Positions 34,554 to 43,739 of a DNA stretch of 45,779 nucleotides are shown one piece after another. Origin of the DNA: Candidatus Poribacteria bacterium (GTDB lineage: Bacteria; Poribacteria; WGA-4E; WGA-3G). The notes beneath the pieces were generated by a model, which did no database searches, was not told where the DNA came from, and worked only from the letters and a program-made list of their open reading frames with translations. Both the position numbers and the translations under genes were made by a program. Within the stretch, counting starts at the first letter, position 1; every line of letters starts with the position of its first letter. The DNA lies in the NCBI GenBank assembly GCA_009843785.1, contig VYCT01000127.1, positions 1 to 45,779 on the forward strand, in the 5' to 3' direction.

Positions 34554-35387
34554 ATGTTGAAACAGAAACTTGAACCGACTTTACAAGCGAAACTTGACCG
34601 CCTTTATACGTGCCTAAGTGGTTATAAAAAGGTTATCGTCGCTTTCTCTGGCGGTGTTGATAGCACATTTCTCGCCGAGGCGGCACAACACGCATTGGGG
34701 GATAACGCCCTTGCTGTGACTGCCATTTCTGATTCCTATCCGATCCGAGAGATGAGAGCTGCACAGGATATCGCCAAGCAGATCGGGATCCGCTTTGAGA
34801 CCGTCAATACACAGGAATTAGACCTTGAAGGGTATGCAAGCAACCCGACCAACCGATGTTTTTTCTGTAAGACGGAGTTATTCGATAAACTGCGCCCTAT
34901 TGCTGACAAATATGATGTCGGGACGATTATCTATGGCGCGATTCCAGATGATGTCGGCGACCATCGTCCGGGAATGGATGCCGCAAAGCAGATGGGGATC
35001 CAAGCCCCTCTGATTGATGTCAACTTGACGAAAGCAGAGATTCGCGAAATTTCAAAGGCGTGGGAACTTCCGACATGGGATAAACCCGCGTTCGCCTGCC
35101 TCTCTTCTCGATTTCCTTACGGTATGCGTATCACTCGTGAATTGCTACGGCAGGTGGATGCCGCCGAGCAATTTCTCTACGATTTAGGGATTCGTCAATT
35201 CCGTGTCCGTCATCACGGTGAACTCGCGCGAATTGAATTGGACGCACAAGAGATTTTGAGATTGCTTTCAAAAACCGTACGGGACGACATCAGTACACAC
35301 TTTAAAACACTCGGGTATGCGCATGTCACGCTCGACTTGCAGGGATACCGTTCCGGGAGCCTAAACGAGGGGGTTACGATTTCTTAA
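34554..35387 (+). CDS. larE: LarE-type ATP-dependent sulfurtransferase (nickel-pincer cofactor family)
   Basis: A 277-residue PP-loop ATPase of the LarE family, which activates and thiolates the pyridine-dicarboxylate precursor of the nickel-pincer nucleotide of lactate racemase. The PP-loop is SGGVDS (residues 32-37). Cysteines are Cys102 and Cys105 (NRCFFCKTELF) and Cys182 (KPAFACLSSRFPYG). Cys182 occupies the sacrificial-cysteine position; the added CxxC is as in LarE enzymes reported to hold a [4Fe-4S] cluster (from memory). No larA, larB or larC is in the window. ATG 34554 is preferred over TTG 34539, but neither has a clear RBS. Confidence 0.9.
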   Translation: MLKQKLEPTLQAKLDRLYTCLSGYKKVIVAFSGGVDSTFLAEAAQHALGDNALAVTAISDSYPIREMRAAQDIAKQIGIRFETVNTQELDLEGYASNPTNRCFFCKTELFDKLRPIADKYDVGTIIYGAIPDDVGDHRPGMDAAKQMGIQAPLIDVNLTKAEIREISKAWELPTWDKPAFACLSSRFPYGMRITRELLRQVDAAEQFLYDLGIRQFRVRHHGELARIELDAQEILRLLSKTVRDDISTHFKTLGYAHVTLDLQGYRSGSLNEGVTIS

Positions 35388-35400
35388 GGGGGAGCAGGCA

Positions 35401-35682
35401 ATGTACAAGCTCAAAGGTATTAGCCTTAAGACCTACAAATCCACGAAAAAAATGCAACGGCAAAAGGGGCAATCGATTTCAACGGAACTCCCTGTTGAAA
35501 AACGGACACTCACACGAGCTGAAAAAAAGTTGTTAGCAGAAAAAATTCAGGAAGATCGCGACGAAAATATTAACAAAAGTTTTATAGGGAAATCAAGCTC
35601 AGTCTACTTAACTATAACTGTGATCGTGTTGATTGCTCTATTTTTTGTTTTCATTGCTTGGGTCGTTTACCAGTCATCATAA
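35401..35682 (+). CDS. Small single-pass membrane protein
   Basis: A 93-residue protein between larE and a GlcF-like gene, starting 13 bp after larE with a GGGGGAG RBS. The N-terminal 60 residues are highly basic and hydrophilic (KTYKSTKKMQRQKGQ, then RAEKKLLAEKIQEDRDE). One hydrophobic helix follows (VYLTITVIVLIALFFVFIAW) near the C-terminus. No known family. Spacing suggests co-transcription with both neighbours. It could tether the Fe-S protein, but that is only a guess. Confidence 0.7.
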   Translation: MYKLKGISLKTYKSTKKMQRQKGQSISTELPVEKRTLTRAEKKLLAEKIQEDRDENINKSFIGKSSSVYLTITVIVLIALFFVFIAWVVYQSS

Positions 35683-35698
35683 ATCGTAAAAATTTAAC

Positions 35699-37033
35699 AT
35701 GTCCAACCAACAAACACAACAACTTATCGGCGTAGACTCCTTCAGTTGGAAGAAGTGGGACGCTTGTACGCACTGTGGACTTTGTTTACCGACCTGTCCA
35801 ACCTATCGAGAATTAGGCTTAGAAACGGATTCACCACGGGGTAGACTCTACCTCATGGGGAGTGCCTTCAAAGATGAGGATGCCACCCCACTCAGTGAAG
35901 AATGGTCAGAATACATCTACCGGTGTTTAGATTGCCGCGCATGCGAAACGGCTTGTCCGTCCGGTGTCCATTTCGGAGAACTATTAGAACAGGCGCGTGC
36001 CATCTATGAACAGAACGCGCCCCGCTCAGCCGCTTATCGATTCTGGACGAACCTTGTCTTCAAACAACTTCTGCCGAATAAAGAACGCTTGGACCTAATT
36101 TTTGAGTTGATGTGGCTCTATCAGCGGCTCGGTATCCGATGGCTTGTCCAAAAGACGGGTATCCTGAAGCTGATGGGACAACTCGGACAAATGGAATCGT
36201 TACTGCCGAAGATTCCACCGCCGCAACTGAAATATACAATACGCGACATTACACCCGCCGAAGGCGAAACTCGATATCGTGTCGGATTCATCCCCGGGTG
36301 TATTATGAATCAGGTTTTCACGGAGACGAATGTCGCAACGATCCGGGTCTTAGCAGAGAACGGTTGTGAAGTCGTTACACCACGACAACAGACCTGTTGT
36401 GGTGCGCTCCACCTTCATAACGGCGTACGGGATGTCGCTTCGGCACTTGCGAAGCAGAATATTGATGCATTTGCAGCAGAGAATTTGGATGCTGTTATTA
36501 TTAATTCTGCAGGCTGCGGTGCGACGCTTAAAGAGTACGAGGCACTTTTAGAGAACGATACCGCCTACGCGGCGAAAGCGGAACACTTTAGTCATAAAAT
36601 GCGCGACATCAGCGAATTTTTAGCCGAAATTGAGATGATACCACCGACAGGAGAAATCGCAAAGCGTGTTACCTATGATGAACCGTGCCATCTTCTCCAC
36701 GGACAAAGCGTAAAGGAGCAACCGCGCAAAGTGCTTGAATCGATACCGGGGCTTGAGTTGATTGAGTTAACCGAATCCGAATGGTGCTGTGGCAGTGCAG
36801 GGATCTATAATATTACACAGCCAGAACTTTCGCAAGAGATTTTGGAACGTAAGATGGCGCACATCGCTGAAACCGATGCAGATATCGTCGCAACGGGGAA
36901 TCCGGGCTGCTTGCTCCAGATTCAACTCGGTATTCAGAAACATGGATTGTCTATGAAGGCGATGCATCCTGTAAATCTTTTAGACTATGCCTATCGTGGT
37001 ATCGCCCCAGAGGATTTTTTGCCCGAGCAGTAG
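35699..37033 (+). CDS. glcF: GlcF-like (Fe-S) oxidoreductase subunit with two CCG domains
   Basis: A 444-residue Fe-S protein like the GlcF subunit of glycolate oxidase. Two [4Fe-4S] ferredoxin motifs lie at Cys23/26/29/33 (CTHCGLCLPTCP) and Cys76/79/82/86 (CLDCRACETACP). Two CCG domains follow, with QTCCGALHLH near residue 233 and EWCCGSAGIYN near residue 363. Such subunits pass electrons from 2-hydroxyacid oxidation to quinones. The flavin subunits GlcD/GlcE are not nearby, so the partner is encoded elsewhere or the protein has another role. The gene starts 16 bp after the small membrane protein. Confidence 0.87.
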   Translation: MSNQQTQQLIGVDSFSWKKWDACTHCGLCLPTCPTYRELGLETDSPRGRLYLMGSAFKDEDATPLSEEWSEYIYRCLDCRACETACPSGVHFGELLEQARAIYEQNAPRSAAYRFWTNLVFKQLLPNKERLDLIFELMWLYQRLGIRWLVQKTGILKLMGQLGQMESLLPKIPPPQLKYTIRDITPAEGETRYRVGFIPGCIMNQVFTETNVATIRVLAENGCEVVTPRQQTCCGALHLHNGVRDVASALAKQNIDAFAAENLDAVIINSAGCGATLKEYEALLENDTAYAAKAEHFSHKMRDISEFLAEIEMIPPTGEIAKRVTYDEPCHLLHGQSVKEQPRKVLESIPGLELIELTESEWCCGSAGIYNITQPELSQEILERKMAHIAETDADIVATGNPGCLLQIQLGIQKHGLSMKAMHPVNLLDYAYRGIAPEDFLPEQ

Positions 37034-37053
37034 CGACGGCAATAGTGTAAATA

Positions 37054-37638
37054 ATGTTTCTATCAGATAAAGATATTATCAAGTATATAGATAGCGGGAA
37101 AATCAGAATCTCCCCGATGCCCGACTTGGAAACACAACTCGGCAGTTGTTCGATTGATTTCAGATTGAGCAACACTTTCCGGGTGTTTGAGCATAGCAAG
37201 TACCCGTATATTGATCTGGGTGCGGAAATTGATGCCGACGATTTAATGCGGCGGGTTGATGTGCCTGATGGTGATGCTTTCACAATGCAACCGGGTGAGT
37301 TTGTCTTGGCGGCAACGCAGGAAAAACTTGAGTTGGCAGACGATGTGATGGCACGGCTTGAAGGCAGAAGCAGTTTGGGAAGGCTCGGCATTATTGTCCA
37401 TAGTACTGCCGGTCTCTTTGACCCCGGCTGGGTTGGTATTCCGACTTTGGAGTTAGGGAATTTGGGGCGCATGCCGGTCAAATTATACCCGGGTATGCGG
37501 ATCTGTGCGTTTACTTTTGCGCAGCTTTCTTCACCCGCACGTGTGCCGTATCAACTCAAACCGGCGAACAAGTATGCTGGGCAGGACGGTCCCGAAACGA
37601 GTCGCTTTGCCAGAGATGTTGAATTCTCGGAGGAATAG
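37054..37638 (+). CDS. dcd: dCTP deaminase
   Basis: A 194-residue trimeric dCTP deaminase, making dUTP for thymidylate synthesis. The conserved core is RSSLGRLGIIVHSTAGLFDPGW (from residue 105, one run shared with dUTPase folds), followed by PTLELGNLGRMPVKLYPGMRI with catalytic Glu133. The N-terminal MFLSDKDIIKYIDSGKI and C-terminal KYAGQDGPETSRFARDVEF are also typical. Whether it is the mono- or bifunctional (deaminase plus dUTPase) type cannot be told. It is followed by a 480-bp regulatory spacer. Confidence 0.93.
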   Translation: MFLSDKDIIKYIDSGKIRISPMPDLETQLGSCSIDFRLSNTFRVFEHSKYPYIDLGAEIDADDLMRRVDVPDGDAFTMQPGEFVLAATQEKLELADDVMARLEGRSSLGRLGIIVHSTAGLFDPGWVGIPTLELGNLGRMPVKLYPGMRICAFTFAQLSSPARVPYQLKPANKYAGQDGPETSRFARDVEFSEE

Positions 37639-37857
37639 CGGCTCCATCGCGGTTTTGATAGAGGGCGGTGCTATGCGCAAAAAACGTGCAATGCTATGCC
37701 TAATAATTTGGCAAGGTTTCGGAGTTTTTGATAGGCGGCGTGACAAAAAATCGTGGCAGCAGACCGTTTCACGCCAGTTTTCCGTCTGAGGTCGCTGTAA
37801 TTCGTGGTTTTACACGAAAGTTTACCTGTTTTCGTCAAATGAATGCCTATTGTGCTG

Positions 37858-37871
37858 AATCAACGTTGATT
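37858..37871. promoter_or_regulatory. Palindrome overlapping the glnA -24 element
   Basis: AATCAACGTTGATT is a perfect 14-bp palindrome whose last base is the first T of the sigma-54 -24 box. A dimeric regulator bound here would block RNA polymerase. Confidence 0.4.
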
Positions 37872-37886
37872 GGCATAAATTTTGCT
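37871..37886 (+). promoter_or_regulatory. Sigma-54 promoter of glnA
   Basis: TGGCATAAATTTTGCT fits the sigma-54 consensus TGGCAYRNNNNTTGCW at every defined position, with the GG and GC doublets properly spaced. Placement upstream of glutamine synthetase is classic for nitrogen control. Initiation would be near 37897. No NtrC-type site was recognised upstream. Confidence 0.75.
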
Positions 37887-38118
37887 TACCTATTGCGTAA
37901 GACACTCGTCAAGTGGTATGAGTTGCGCATTCAATTGACGAATCAAGGACATTTTTTTGAGTTATTGGAACGGGATTTCAGGGAAGCCCCTGGCCTTTTA
38001 GGCCGCGTTTTCCTGTACCGTTTCATCAGATTGTAATCTCGGTCTCTGGATCGAGGCGTTTTGAGTTTTGATAGCAAGTTTCGGCGCGCAAGTTACGCCG
38101 AAATAGGAGGATATGTGA

Positions 38119-39534
38119 ATGACACCAAGTGAGGTGGTTGCACTTGCAAAAGAGAATGATATAAAGATCATCGATCTCAAATTCATGGATCTGCCGGGCA
38201 TGTGGCAACACTTTTCCATGATGGCAGAGGAGTTGACCGAAGACCTGTTTGAAGAAGGAGCAGGTTTTGATGGTTCGAGTATCCGTGGTTTCCAGGCGAT
38301 TAACGAGAGCGACATGTTGCTTTTTCCGGATCCAACAACAGCTCTGATTGATCCAGTCTGCAAGGTGCCGACGCTCAGTATCACGTGTAACATTAAAGAC
38401 CCAATCACATTGGAAAATTACACACGCGATGTACGGCATATCGCACAGAAGGCGGAAGCGTATCTACAGTCCACAGGGATTGCTGATACGAGTTTCTGGG
38501 GGCCTGAGGCAGAATTCTATCTGCTGAATGATATCCGCTACGGACAGAACCAGAATTCTGGTTTCTATCATGTTGATTCGGTTGAAGGCAGTTGGAATTC
38601 GGGCCGCGAAGAGAATCCGAACCTCGGTTATAAACCGCGCTATAAAGAGGGTTACTTCCCGGTACCGCCGTCAGATACACTTCAAGACCTCCGTTCTGAG
38701 ATATGTCTCAAGCTGATGGAAGCAGGCGTTGATGTAGAAGTTCACCACCACGAAGTGGGGACCGCAGGTCAAGGTGAGATTGATATTCGTTTTGGTACCC
38801 TCACGGACACAGGCGATAAACTTGCCCTCTATAAGTACATCATCAAAAATATGGCGCGTGCGAACAACTTGGTTGCCACCTTTATGCCGAAACCGCTTTT
38901 CCAAGACAACGGTTCCGGGATGCACGTCCACCAGAGTCTCTGGAAAGATGGAAAGAATATCTTCTACGATCCACAGGGGTATTCACTTCTCAGTGAAGAC
39001 GCGCTCTATTACATCGGTGGCTTGCTGACGCATGCCCGCTCGCTCTGTGCAATCATCGCGCCGACAACCAACTCCTACAAACGGTTGGTCCCAGGGTATG
39101 AAGCCCCTGTGAACATCGCCTACTCGCAACGGAACCGTAGTGCCTGCGTCCGTATTCCTGTCTACTCAAAGAGTGAGAAAGCGAAACGGGTCGAGTTCCG
39201 GACACCGGATCCGTCTTGTAATCCTTACCTCGCCTTCAGTGCACTGCTTATGGCAGGGCTTGACGGTATACAGAACCGCATCCATCCCGGCGACCCGCTT
39301 GACAAAGACCTTTATGACCTTGAGCCGGAAGAGCTCGCCGACATCGAATCAACGCCCGTCTCTCTCGGTGATTCCTTGGATGCCTTAGAGGAAGACCACG
39401 AATATCTCCTCAAAGGTGATGTATTCACCCAAGATGTCTTGGATGTCTGGATTGATTACAAACGCGAAAACGAGGTTGATGCGATAAACATGCGGCCGCA
39501 TCCGTATGAATTCTTCCTCTATCACGATATTTAG
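38119..39534 (+). CDS. glnA: Glutamine synthetase type I
   Basis: Dodecameric enzyme that makes glutamine from glutamate, ammonia and ATP. At 471 residues it has the type I-beta length. Conserved parts include [12 protein letters not shown], the metal-site [20 protein letters not shown]-like [25 protein letters not shown] and [14 protein letters not shown]. Tyr399 in [10 protein letters not shown] is at the adenylylation position, so the enzyme may be controlled by GlnE, which is outside the window. It is under a sigma-54 promoter and lies upstream of the P-II gene. Confidence 0.97.
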   Translation: MTPSEVVALAKENDIKIIDLKFMDLPGMWQHFSMMAEELTEDLFEEGAGFDGSSIRGFQAINESDMLLFPDPTTALIDPVCKVPTLSITCNIKDPITLENYTRDVRHIAQKAEAYLQSTGIADTSFWGPEAEFYLLNDIRYGQNQNSGFYHVDSVEGSWNSGREENPNLGYKPRYKEGYFPVPPSDTLQDLRSEICLKLMEAGVDVEVHHHEVGTAGQGEIDIRFGTLTDTGDKLALYKYIIKNMARANNLVATFMPKPLFQDNGSGMHVHQSLWKDGKNIFYDPQGYSLLSEDALYYIGGLLTHARSLCAIIAPTTNSYKRLVPGYEAPVNIAYSQRNRSACVRIPVYSKSEKAKRVEFRTPDPSCNPYLAFSALLMAGLDGIQNRIHPGDPLDKDLYDLEPEELADIESTPVSLGDSLDALEEDHEYLLKGDVFTQDVLDVWIDYKRENEVDAINMRPHPYEFFLYHDI

Positions 39535-39567
39535 ATCGTGTGAACGAGGCTTTGAGAACGCTCTGTA

Positions 39568-39588
39568 GGGCGGATTCCGTATCCGCCC
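39568..39588. repeat. GC-rich hairpin repeat (GGGCGGAT/ATCCGCCC)
   Basis: Perfect 8-bp stem with a 5-base loop, 33 bp after the glnA stop and preceded by CTGTA. No T-run follows, so partial termination at most. Same design as the other GC hairpins. Confidence 0.55.
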
Positions 39589-39643
39589 ACTCTACTTGTA
39601 TAATAAACCTTGAGGGCAAGGATTGTAAGCCCTGATTGAGAAG

Positions 39644-40124
<481 letters not shown>

Positions 40125-40144
40125 CTTTCTATTTTATTTTCCCC

Positions 40145-40178
40145 AGAGGCGGGTCCCCATGCCCGTCTCTATTTTTTT
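40145..40178 (+). terminator. Rho-independent terminator after glnB
   Basis: AGAGGCGGG (40145-40153) pairs with CCCGTCTCT (40162-40170), one G-T pair, 8-base loop, followed by ATTTTTTTT. It lies 20 bp after the glnB stop. Confidence 0.85.
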
Positions 40179-40213
40179 TAAGGCATACCCTCCGTACTGC
40201 ACACAGATTTATA

Positions 40214-41563
40214 CTAATCCAACAAGGAAGCCACGAGTGCTTCCATTGCTGGTACTGTTCCGACAGCCGGTAAAGACGACATCGCCGCCCATGTTTCGTA
40301 TCCGCCCTCCTCTGTCAACGCCTTATCCGTGCAGATATAACCGATATATCCATTCGCCAAGCTGACGAGAAATGTTGGACTCGCATCAGACTCCGCTTTG
40401 ATGTTCATGCCTGTCTCAACGAATACTTCTCCGGGCAGTGCGACAATCGCCGCTTCACCGAGATGGATGACCTGAACAGGCGCAGTCATCTCCGCTGGCA
40501 ACTTTGCCAAGCGTTGACATTCATGCGCGTAGACGTCAACGAGTGCCTGTGGGATCGGCTGCCCAACGACCCAGCTAAACGGACCGGTTTCATAGCCGTT
40601 GTAAGTGCCTTGCGGTACAGATAGTACCTGCTCGGCAATTTTGAGATCAGCATCGGTAATCTGTTTGCGTTGGAACGTCAGCGTAGCAAGGTCGCCACTG
40701 AGGTCAAGTGTGTCGTGCATCTCCATGAACTGCATCTCTGTGATAAAATGTCCCGCGAGCACGTTTGCCATTTTCACTGCCTGTTGATGTCCGCTCGCTG
40801 TCCATTTCGTCTGCCCACTGAAGTCGGTATTGTTAATCTGTCCAGATGCGGCGTTCCAGAGCAGCGAGATGCATGTATCTCCCAAATAGTGTCGCATGAG
40901 TTTATCAAAGTGCCCAAAATAGTCAGCGGAGAAGGCATTGCCGTTGTCCGTACCGATGTAATGAAGCGAAAAGTTAGCCACCGCGGAGATCGGAGTCCCG
41001 TCTTCGGCTGCAACGAACATCATCGCCACCTCTGGATCAATTGTACCGGTCGGCTTCACAAGATCCGGGTTTTCGATACCGGGATTAAAACGGACAGTGC
41101 CATCTTTCATGTGCCACCGTCGATTGAAGGTGATACGCGCTTCATTGACACTGGCGAACCCTACCCGTGCAGGTTGGAGTCGCCACACTGCGAGTTCAAC
41201 GGCATCGGCAATTTTCAGTGGCACCCATTCAGTGTACTCGGTATCCTCATCAACACCGAGCAGATCCGCAACTGCGACAGCGGTGTGTGTATGTGTCGCG
41301 TTTACCATGACGTGTGCTGGGGGGATGCCGCACCGCTCAGCGATGCGTGCTTTGGCTGTGTCTGCTACCTTCTCTGGTATAGCGATGAGATCACACGTAA
41401 CGATAGCGATCCGCGTTGCCCCATTATCAATGACAACGGCTTTGGCGAAGAGTTCATCGTCAACATTTTCAGCGTATCTGGGTCGGAACCCGCCCGGTAT
41501 CCTTGTGCCGAGGGGGGGTGTGATATTCGCGGTCGCGCTTCCGGCTTTAAGAGTTGTTTGCAT
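40214..41563 (-). CDS. Neutral/alkaline ceramidase-like (N-terminal domain) protein
   Basis: A 449-residue protein with the neutral ceramidase N-terminal domain. It opens AGSATANITPPLGTRIPGG and has the zinc-site-like segments ATHTHTAVAVADLLG and FSLHYIGTDNGNAFSADYFG. No signal peptide is visible, unlike secreted ceramidases, and it is much shorter than the full enzymes. The substrate is therefore open: it may be an amide hydrolase of another lipid or non-lipid compound. A 198-bp spacer without recognised features (41564-41761) separates it from sarcosine oxidase. Confidence 0.85.
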   Translation of the reverse strand: MQTTLKAGSATANITPPLGTRIPGGFRPRYAENVDDELFAKAVVIDNGATRIAIVTCDLIAIPEKVADTAKARIAERCGIPPAHVMVNATHTHTAVAVADLLGVDEDTEYTEWVPLKIADAVELAVWRLQPARVGFASVNEARITFNRRWHMKDGTVRFNPGIENPDLVKPTGTIDPEVAMMFVAAEDGTPISAVANFSLHYIGTDNGNAFSADYFGHFDKLMRHYLGDTCISLLWNAASGQINNTDFSGQTKWTASGHQQAVKMANVLAGHFITEMQFMEMHDTLDLSGDLATLTFQRKQITDADLKIAEQVLSVPQGTYNGYETGPFSWVVGQPIPQALVDVYAHECQRLAKLPAEMTAPVQVIHLGEAAIVALPGEVFVETGMNIKAESDASPTFLVSLANGYIGYICTDKALTEEGGYETWAAMSSLPAVGTVPAMEALVASLLD

Positions 41564-41761
41564 TTTTTTAACTTTCCTTGCGGATAAACAACGGAATCTG
41601 AGACTTTAGCGTTTTCCGTGTTTGAGTCGCCCTCCACTTCGTTTCGGGCTTGGTTTTTGGTGTTCTTGATTGGGTTACTCTCCCTAATGCGAAACTTGTC
41701 AAGAATTGGGACTTATTTCAGCTAACGAGAACCGCACCAACAATTATTTTTTTCTGTTTCG

Positions 41762-42919
41762 TCATGATTGTAGTCTTGGAATACCGCTTGAGGTTTTGTG
41801 TTCCCGGTTGATCCGAAATGGATGGATGTCAAAATCGGTTTTGCTATTCAGTGTGAGTTCACTCATGATGCGTCCAATAAGGGCGCAAAACTTGAAGCCG
41901 TGTCCTGAGAAGCCTGCAGCAATTAGTAATTCTGGGCAGCGTGGGTGTGTGTCAATAATAAAGTCTTCGTCCGGGGTTTCGGTGTAGAGGCACACCTCGG
42001 CGTGTGTGGTTTTTCCGAGTTCTGGGATGCGTTCTTGTATATATGCATCTATATGTGCGATGTAATCTGCGTCCGGAGTGCGTTCGCATGTATCAACGGA
42101 AACGATTTGCCCGCGTCCGTGACGTGCCATCTTTACACCAGCGCCAAATGCCGGAATACCGTAGAGAAATTCGCCATCTACTGTCGCTTCTGTGAAAACA
42201 GGGAATTGATCTGGTTGGAAAAGGTTCGTGTCTGTCGGTTGGTAGTAGCACACCTGCTGTTTTGTAACAGTGAGCGGCAGCTCCAATTCCGCGAGGAGTT
42301 TCCCTGTCCACGCGCCCGCGGTCACGACGACCTTTCTGCCGTAAAATAGGTCGCTTTCAGTGCGGACAGTCGGAACATCTGCTTGCCAATCAATATCGGT
42401 TACCGGGGTATCCTCTCGGACTGTTGCACCGGACTGTTCAGCTAATTGCAAGTGCGTCGCGACACACTCGGAAGCGTAGAGGAAACCGGTGTCTTTCTGA
42501 TAGAGGATATCCATATCGTTTGACACCCGGAACTGTGGGAAACGTTCTGCCAATTCCGTCGCGCTCCACCATTCGGATTCAACGCCAGCGGCATCTAAGC
42601 TCTGCCGCGCAGTGCGTCCATACGGATTCCCGCTTGCACCGAGACACACACTCCCCGTGATGAAAAGCAGAGACTTCGCCGATGTGGATTCGAGGTCGCG
42701 CCATTCGGCGTATGCGGTTTTCATCAATTCAGTGTAGAACGCTTTATCGTAGAAGAAACGGATGATGCGGGTTGGACCGTGCGAACTGCCGAAGGTGTGT
42801 CCACGCTGAAACTGCTCTAAAACCAGCACATTAGCACCCGATTTAGCGAGATGGTATGCAGTCGCACTCCCCATCCCGCCCGCACCGATGACGATTACAT
42901 CGTAGATGTGAGTGTTCAT
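41762..42919 (-). CDS. Monomeric sarcosine oxidase-like FAD enzyme
   Basis: A 385-residue FAD-dependent amine oxidase of the monomeric sarcosine oxidase / N-methyltryptophan oxidase family. The FAD motif is IGAGGMGSAT (residues 11-20). Cys310 in VCLYTETPDEDF corresponds to the covalent flavin-linking cysteine. IAAGFSGHGFKF is the conserved C-terminal stretch. It oxidises N-methyl amino acids to formaldehyde, the amino acid and H2O2. With the creatininase-like and PhyH-like genes just upstream it may take part in N-methyl compound breakdown (inference). Confidence 0.92.
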   Translation of the reverse strand: MNTHIYDVIVIGAGGMGSATAYHLAKSGANVLVLEQFQRGHTFGSSHGPTRIIRFFYDKAFYTELMKTAYAEWRDLESTSAKSLLFITGSVCLGASGNPYGRTARQSLDAAGVESEWWSATELAERFPQFRVSNDMDILYQKDTGFLYASECVATHLQLAEQSGATVREDTPVTDIDWQADVPTVRTESDLFYGRKVVVTAGAWTGKLLAELELPLTVTKQQVCYYQPTDTNLFQPDQFPVFTEATVDGEFLYGIPAFGAGVKMARHGRGQIVSVDTCERTPDADYIAHIDAYIQERIPELGKTTHAEVCLYTETPDEDFIIDTHPRCPELLIAAGFSGHGFKFCALIGRIMSELTLNSKTDFDIHPFRINREHKTSSGIPRLQS

Positions 42920-42964
42920 TTTACTCCTCGCTTGTTTTCTGCGATGGTGTGCAGAAGTCTACGA

Positions 42965-43726
42965 CTACCCATGAAGCGGAAAGGGGTTCGGCATGGTCGT
43001 GAAATTCTGGTACTGGTCTTCGCCGCGCAGCAGGATCGGTTTCCAAGGACGTTTCAACGAATTCTCATCTGCTTGTCTCACCGATGGGGCTATGTAGCGA
43101 ACTGTTAACCCGCATCGCCGACGCGTAGAATGGTTCGGTAGGCTCCCGTGTATCATCTGTCCGTGGTGGATAGACATTTCACCGGCTTTCAATACCAGAT
43201 CAAAAGCGGTCTCTGCTTCCGCTTCGGTAACAGGTACTTCCTGATTGATGCTGAGTAGATTGCCTTCCTGTTTTGATTTTCCGTGTTCTTGTATACCGCG
43301 CTGATGGCTTCCGGGGATCACCTGCATGCAGCCGTTGCCTATGTCACTGTCGTCTATGGCGTACCAAGCGGTAATCGCGTCTGGCGGTTCGAGTCCCCAA
43401 TAAGTTACATCTTGATGCCATGCGACGAACTTCTCACGCGGTCCGTATTTACAGAAAAAGTGTGTCGCTAACAACATAACATCGGGGCCAATGAGTGCCT
43501 CGATGACATCCACAATTTTTGGATGTGTGGCGAGTTCCCAGATAAATTGGTAGTCAAAATGCCAGTCAATGAGACCGATTTCGCATTTTTCTTTCCCAAC
43601 TTCTGCTTCTAATACATTGTAAGCATGCTGGTAGCGTGTTGCCTCAGAGGCATCAGCGATAGGAATACGTGTCAAAAATCCGTTTTTTCGGTAGTCTTCG
43701 GCAAGTTGTCCATTTGTAGTTTCCAT
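42965..43726 (-). CDS. Phytanoyl-CoA dioxygenase (PhyH)-family protein
   Basis: A 253-residue Fe(II)/2-oxoglutarate dioxygenase. Metal ligands are His104 and Asp106 (AWHQDVTYWG) and His193 (or His188) in HHGQMIHGSLPNHS. The 2-oxoglutarate-binding arginine is in RRRCGLTVRYIAP. The middle part NGCMQVIPGSHQRG is typical. Bacterial PhyH proteins hydroxylate many small molecules, and the substrate is unknown. It is 13 bp from the creatininase-like gene and 45 bp from sarcosine oxidase. Confidence 0.9.
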   Translation of the reverse strand: METTNGQLAEDYRKNGFLTRIPIADASEATRYQHAYNVLEAEVGKEKCEIGLIDWHFDYQFIWELATHPKIVDVIEALIGPDVMLLATHFFCKYGPREKFVAWHQDVTYWGLEPPDAITAWYAIDDSDIGNGCMQVIPGSHQRGIQEHGKSKQEGNLLSINQEVPVTEAEAETAFDLVLKAGEMSIHHGQMIHGSLPNHSTRRRCGLTVRYIAPSVRQADENSLKRPWKPILLRGEDQYQNFTTMPNPFPLHG

Positions 43727-43739
43727 ACGATGTCCTCTC

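Larger units (their letters stand above)
37639..38118 (+). promoter_or_regulatory. 480-bp glnA leader and promoter region
   Basis: No supportable gene lies here. It contains the sigma-54 promoter (37871-37886), a palindrome overlapping it, and a leader of about 220 bases with hairpins. One is GGCC-TTTTA-GGCC near 37991-38003. The last is TTTCGGCG (38079-38086) pairing with CGCCGAAA (38096-38103), directly before the TAGGAGG Shine-Dalgarno at 38104-38110. Related TTTTGATAGAGGGCGG and TTTTTGATAGGCGGC sequences near 37654 and 37725 form an imperfect direct repeat. Confidence 0.6.

Noticed and set aside
37728-38036. A 102-codon frame in the glnA leader region
   Set aside because: It crosses the sigma-54 promoter, has no good RBS and no domain; the region is better explained as regulatory.
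38041-38118. Glutamine riboswitch in front of glnA
   Set aside because: The leader hairpin before the Shine-Dalgarno does not show the conserved bases I remember for that class.
40670-41587. A 305-codon + strand frame opposite the ceramidase-like gene
   Set aside because: It is antisense to a gene with clear conserved motifs, is rich in Cys, His and Arg in a shadow-like way, and shows no domain.
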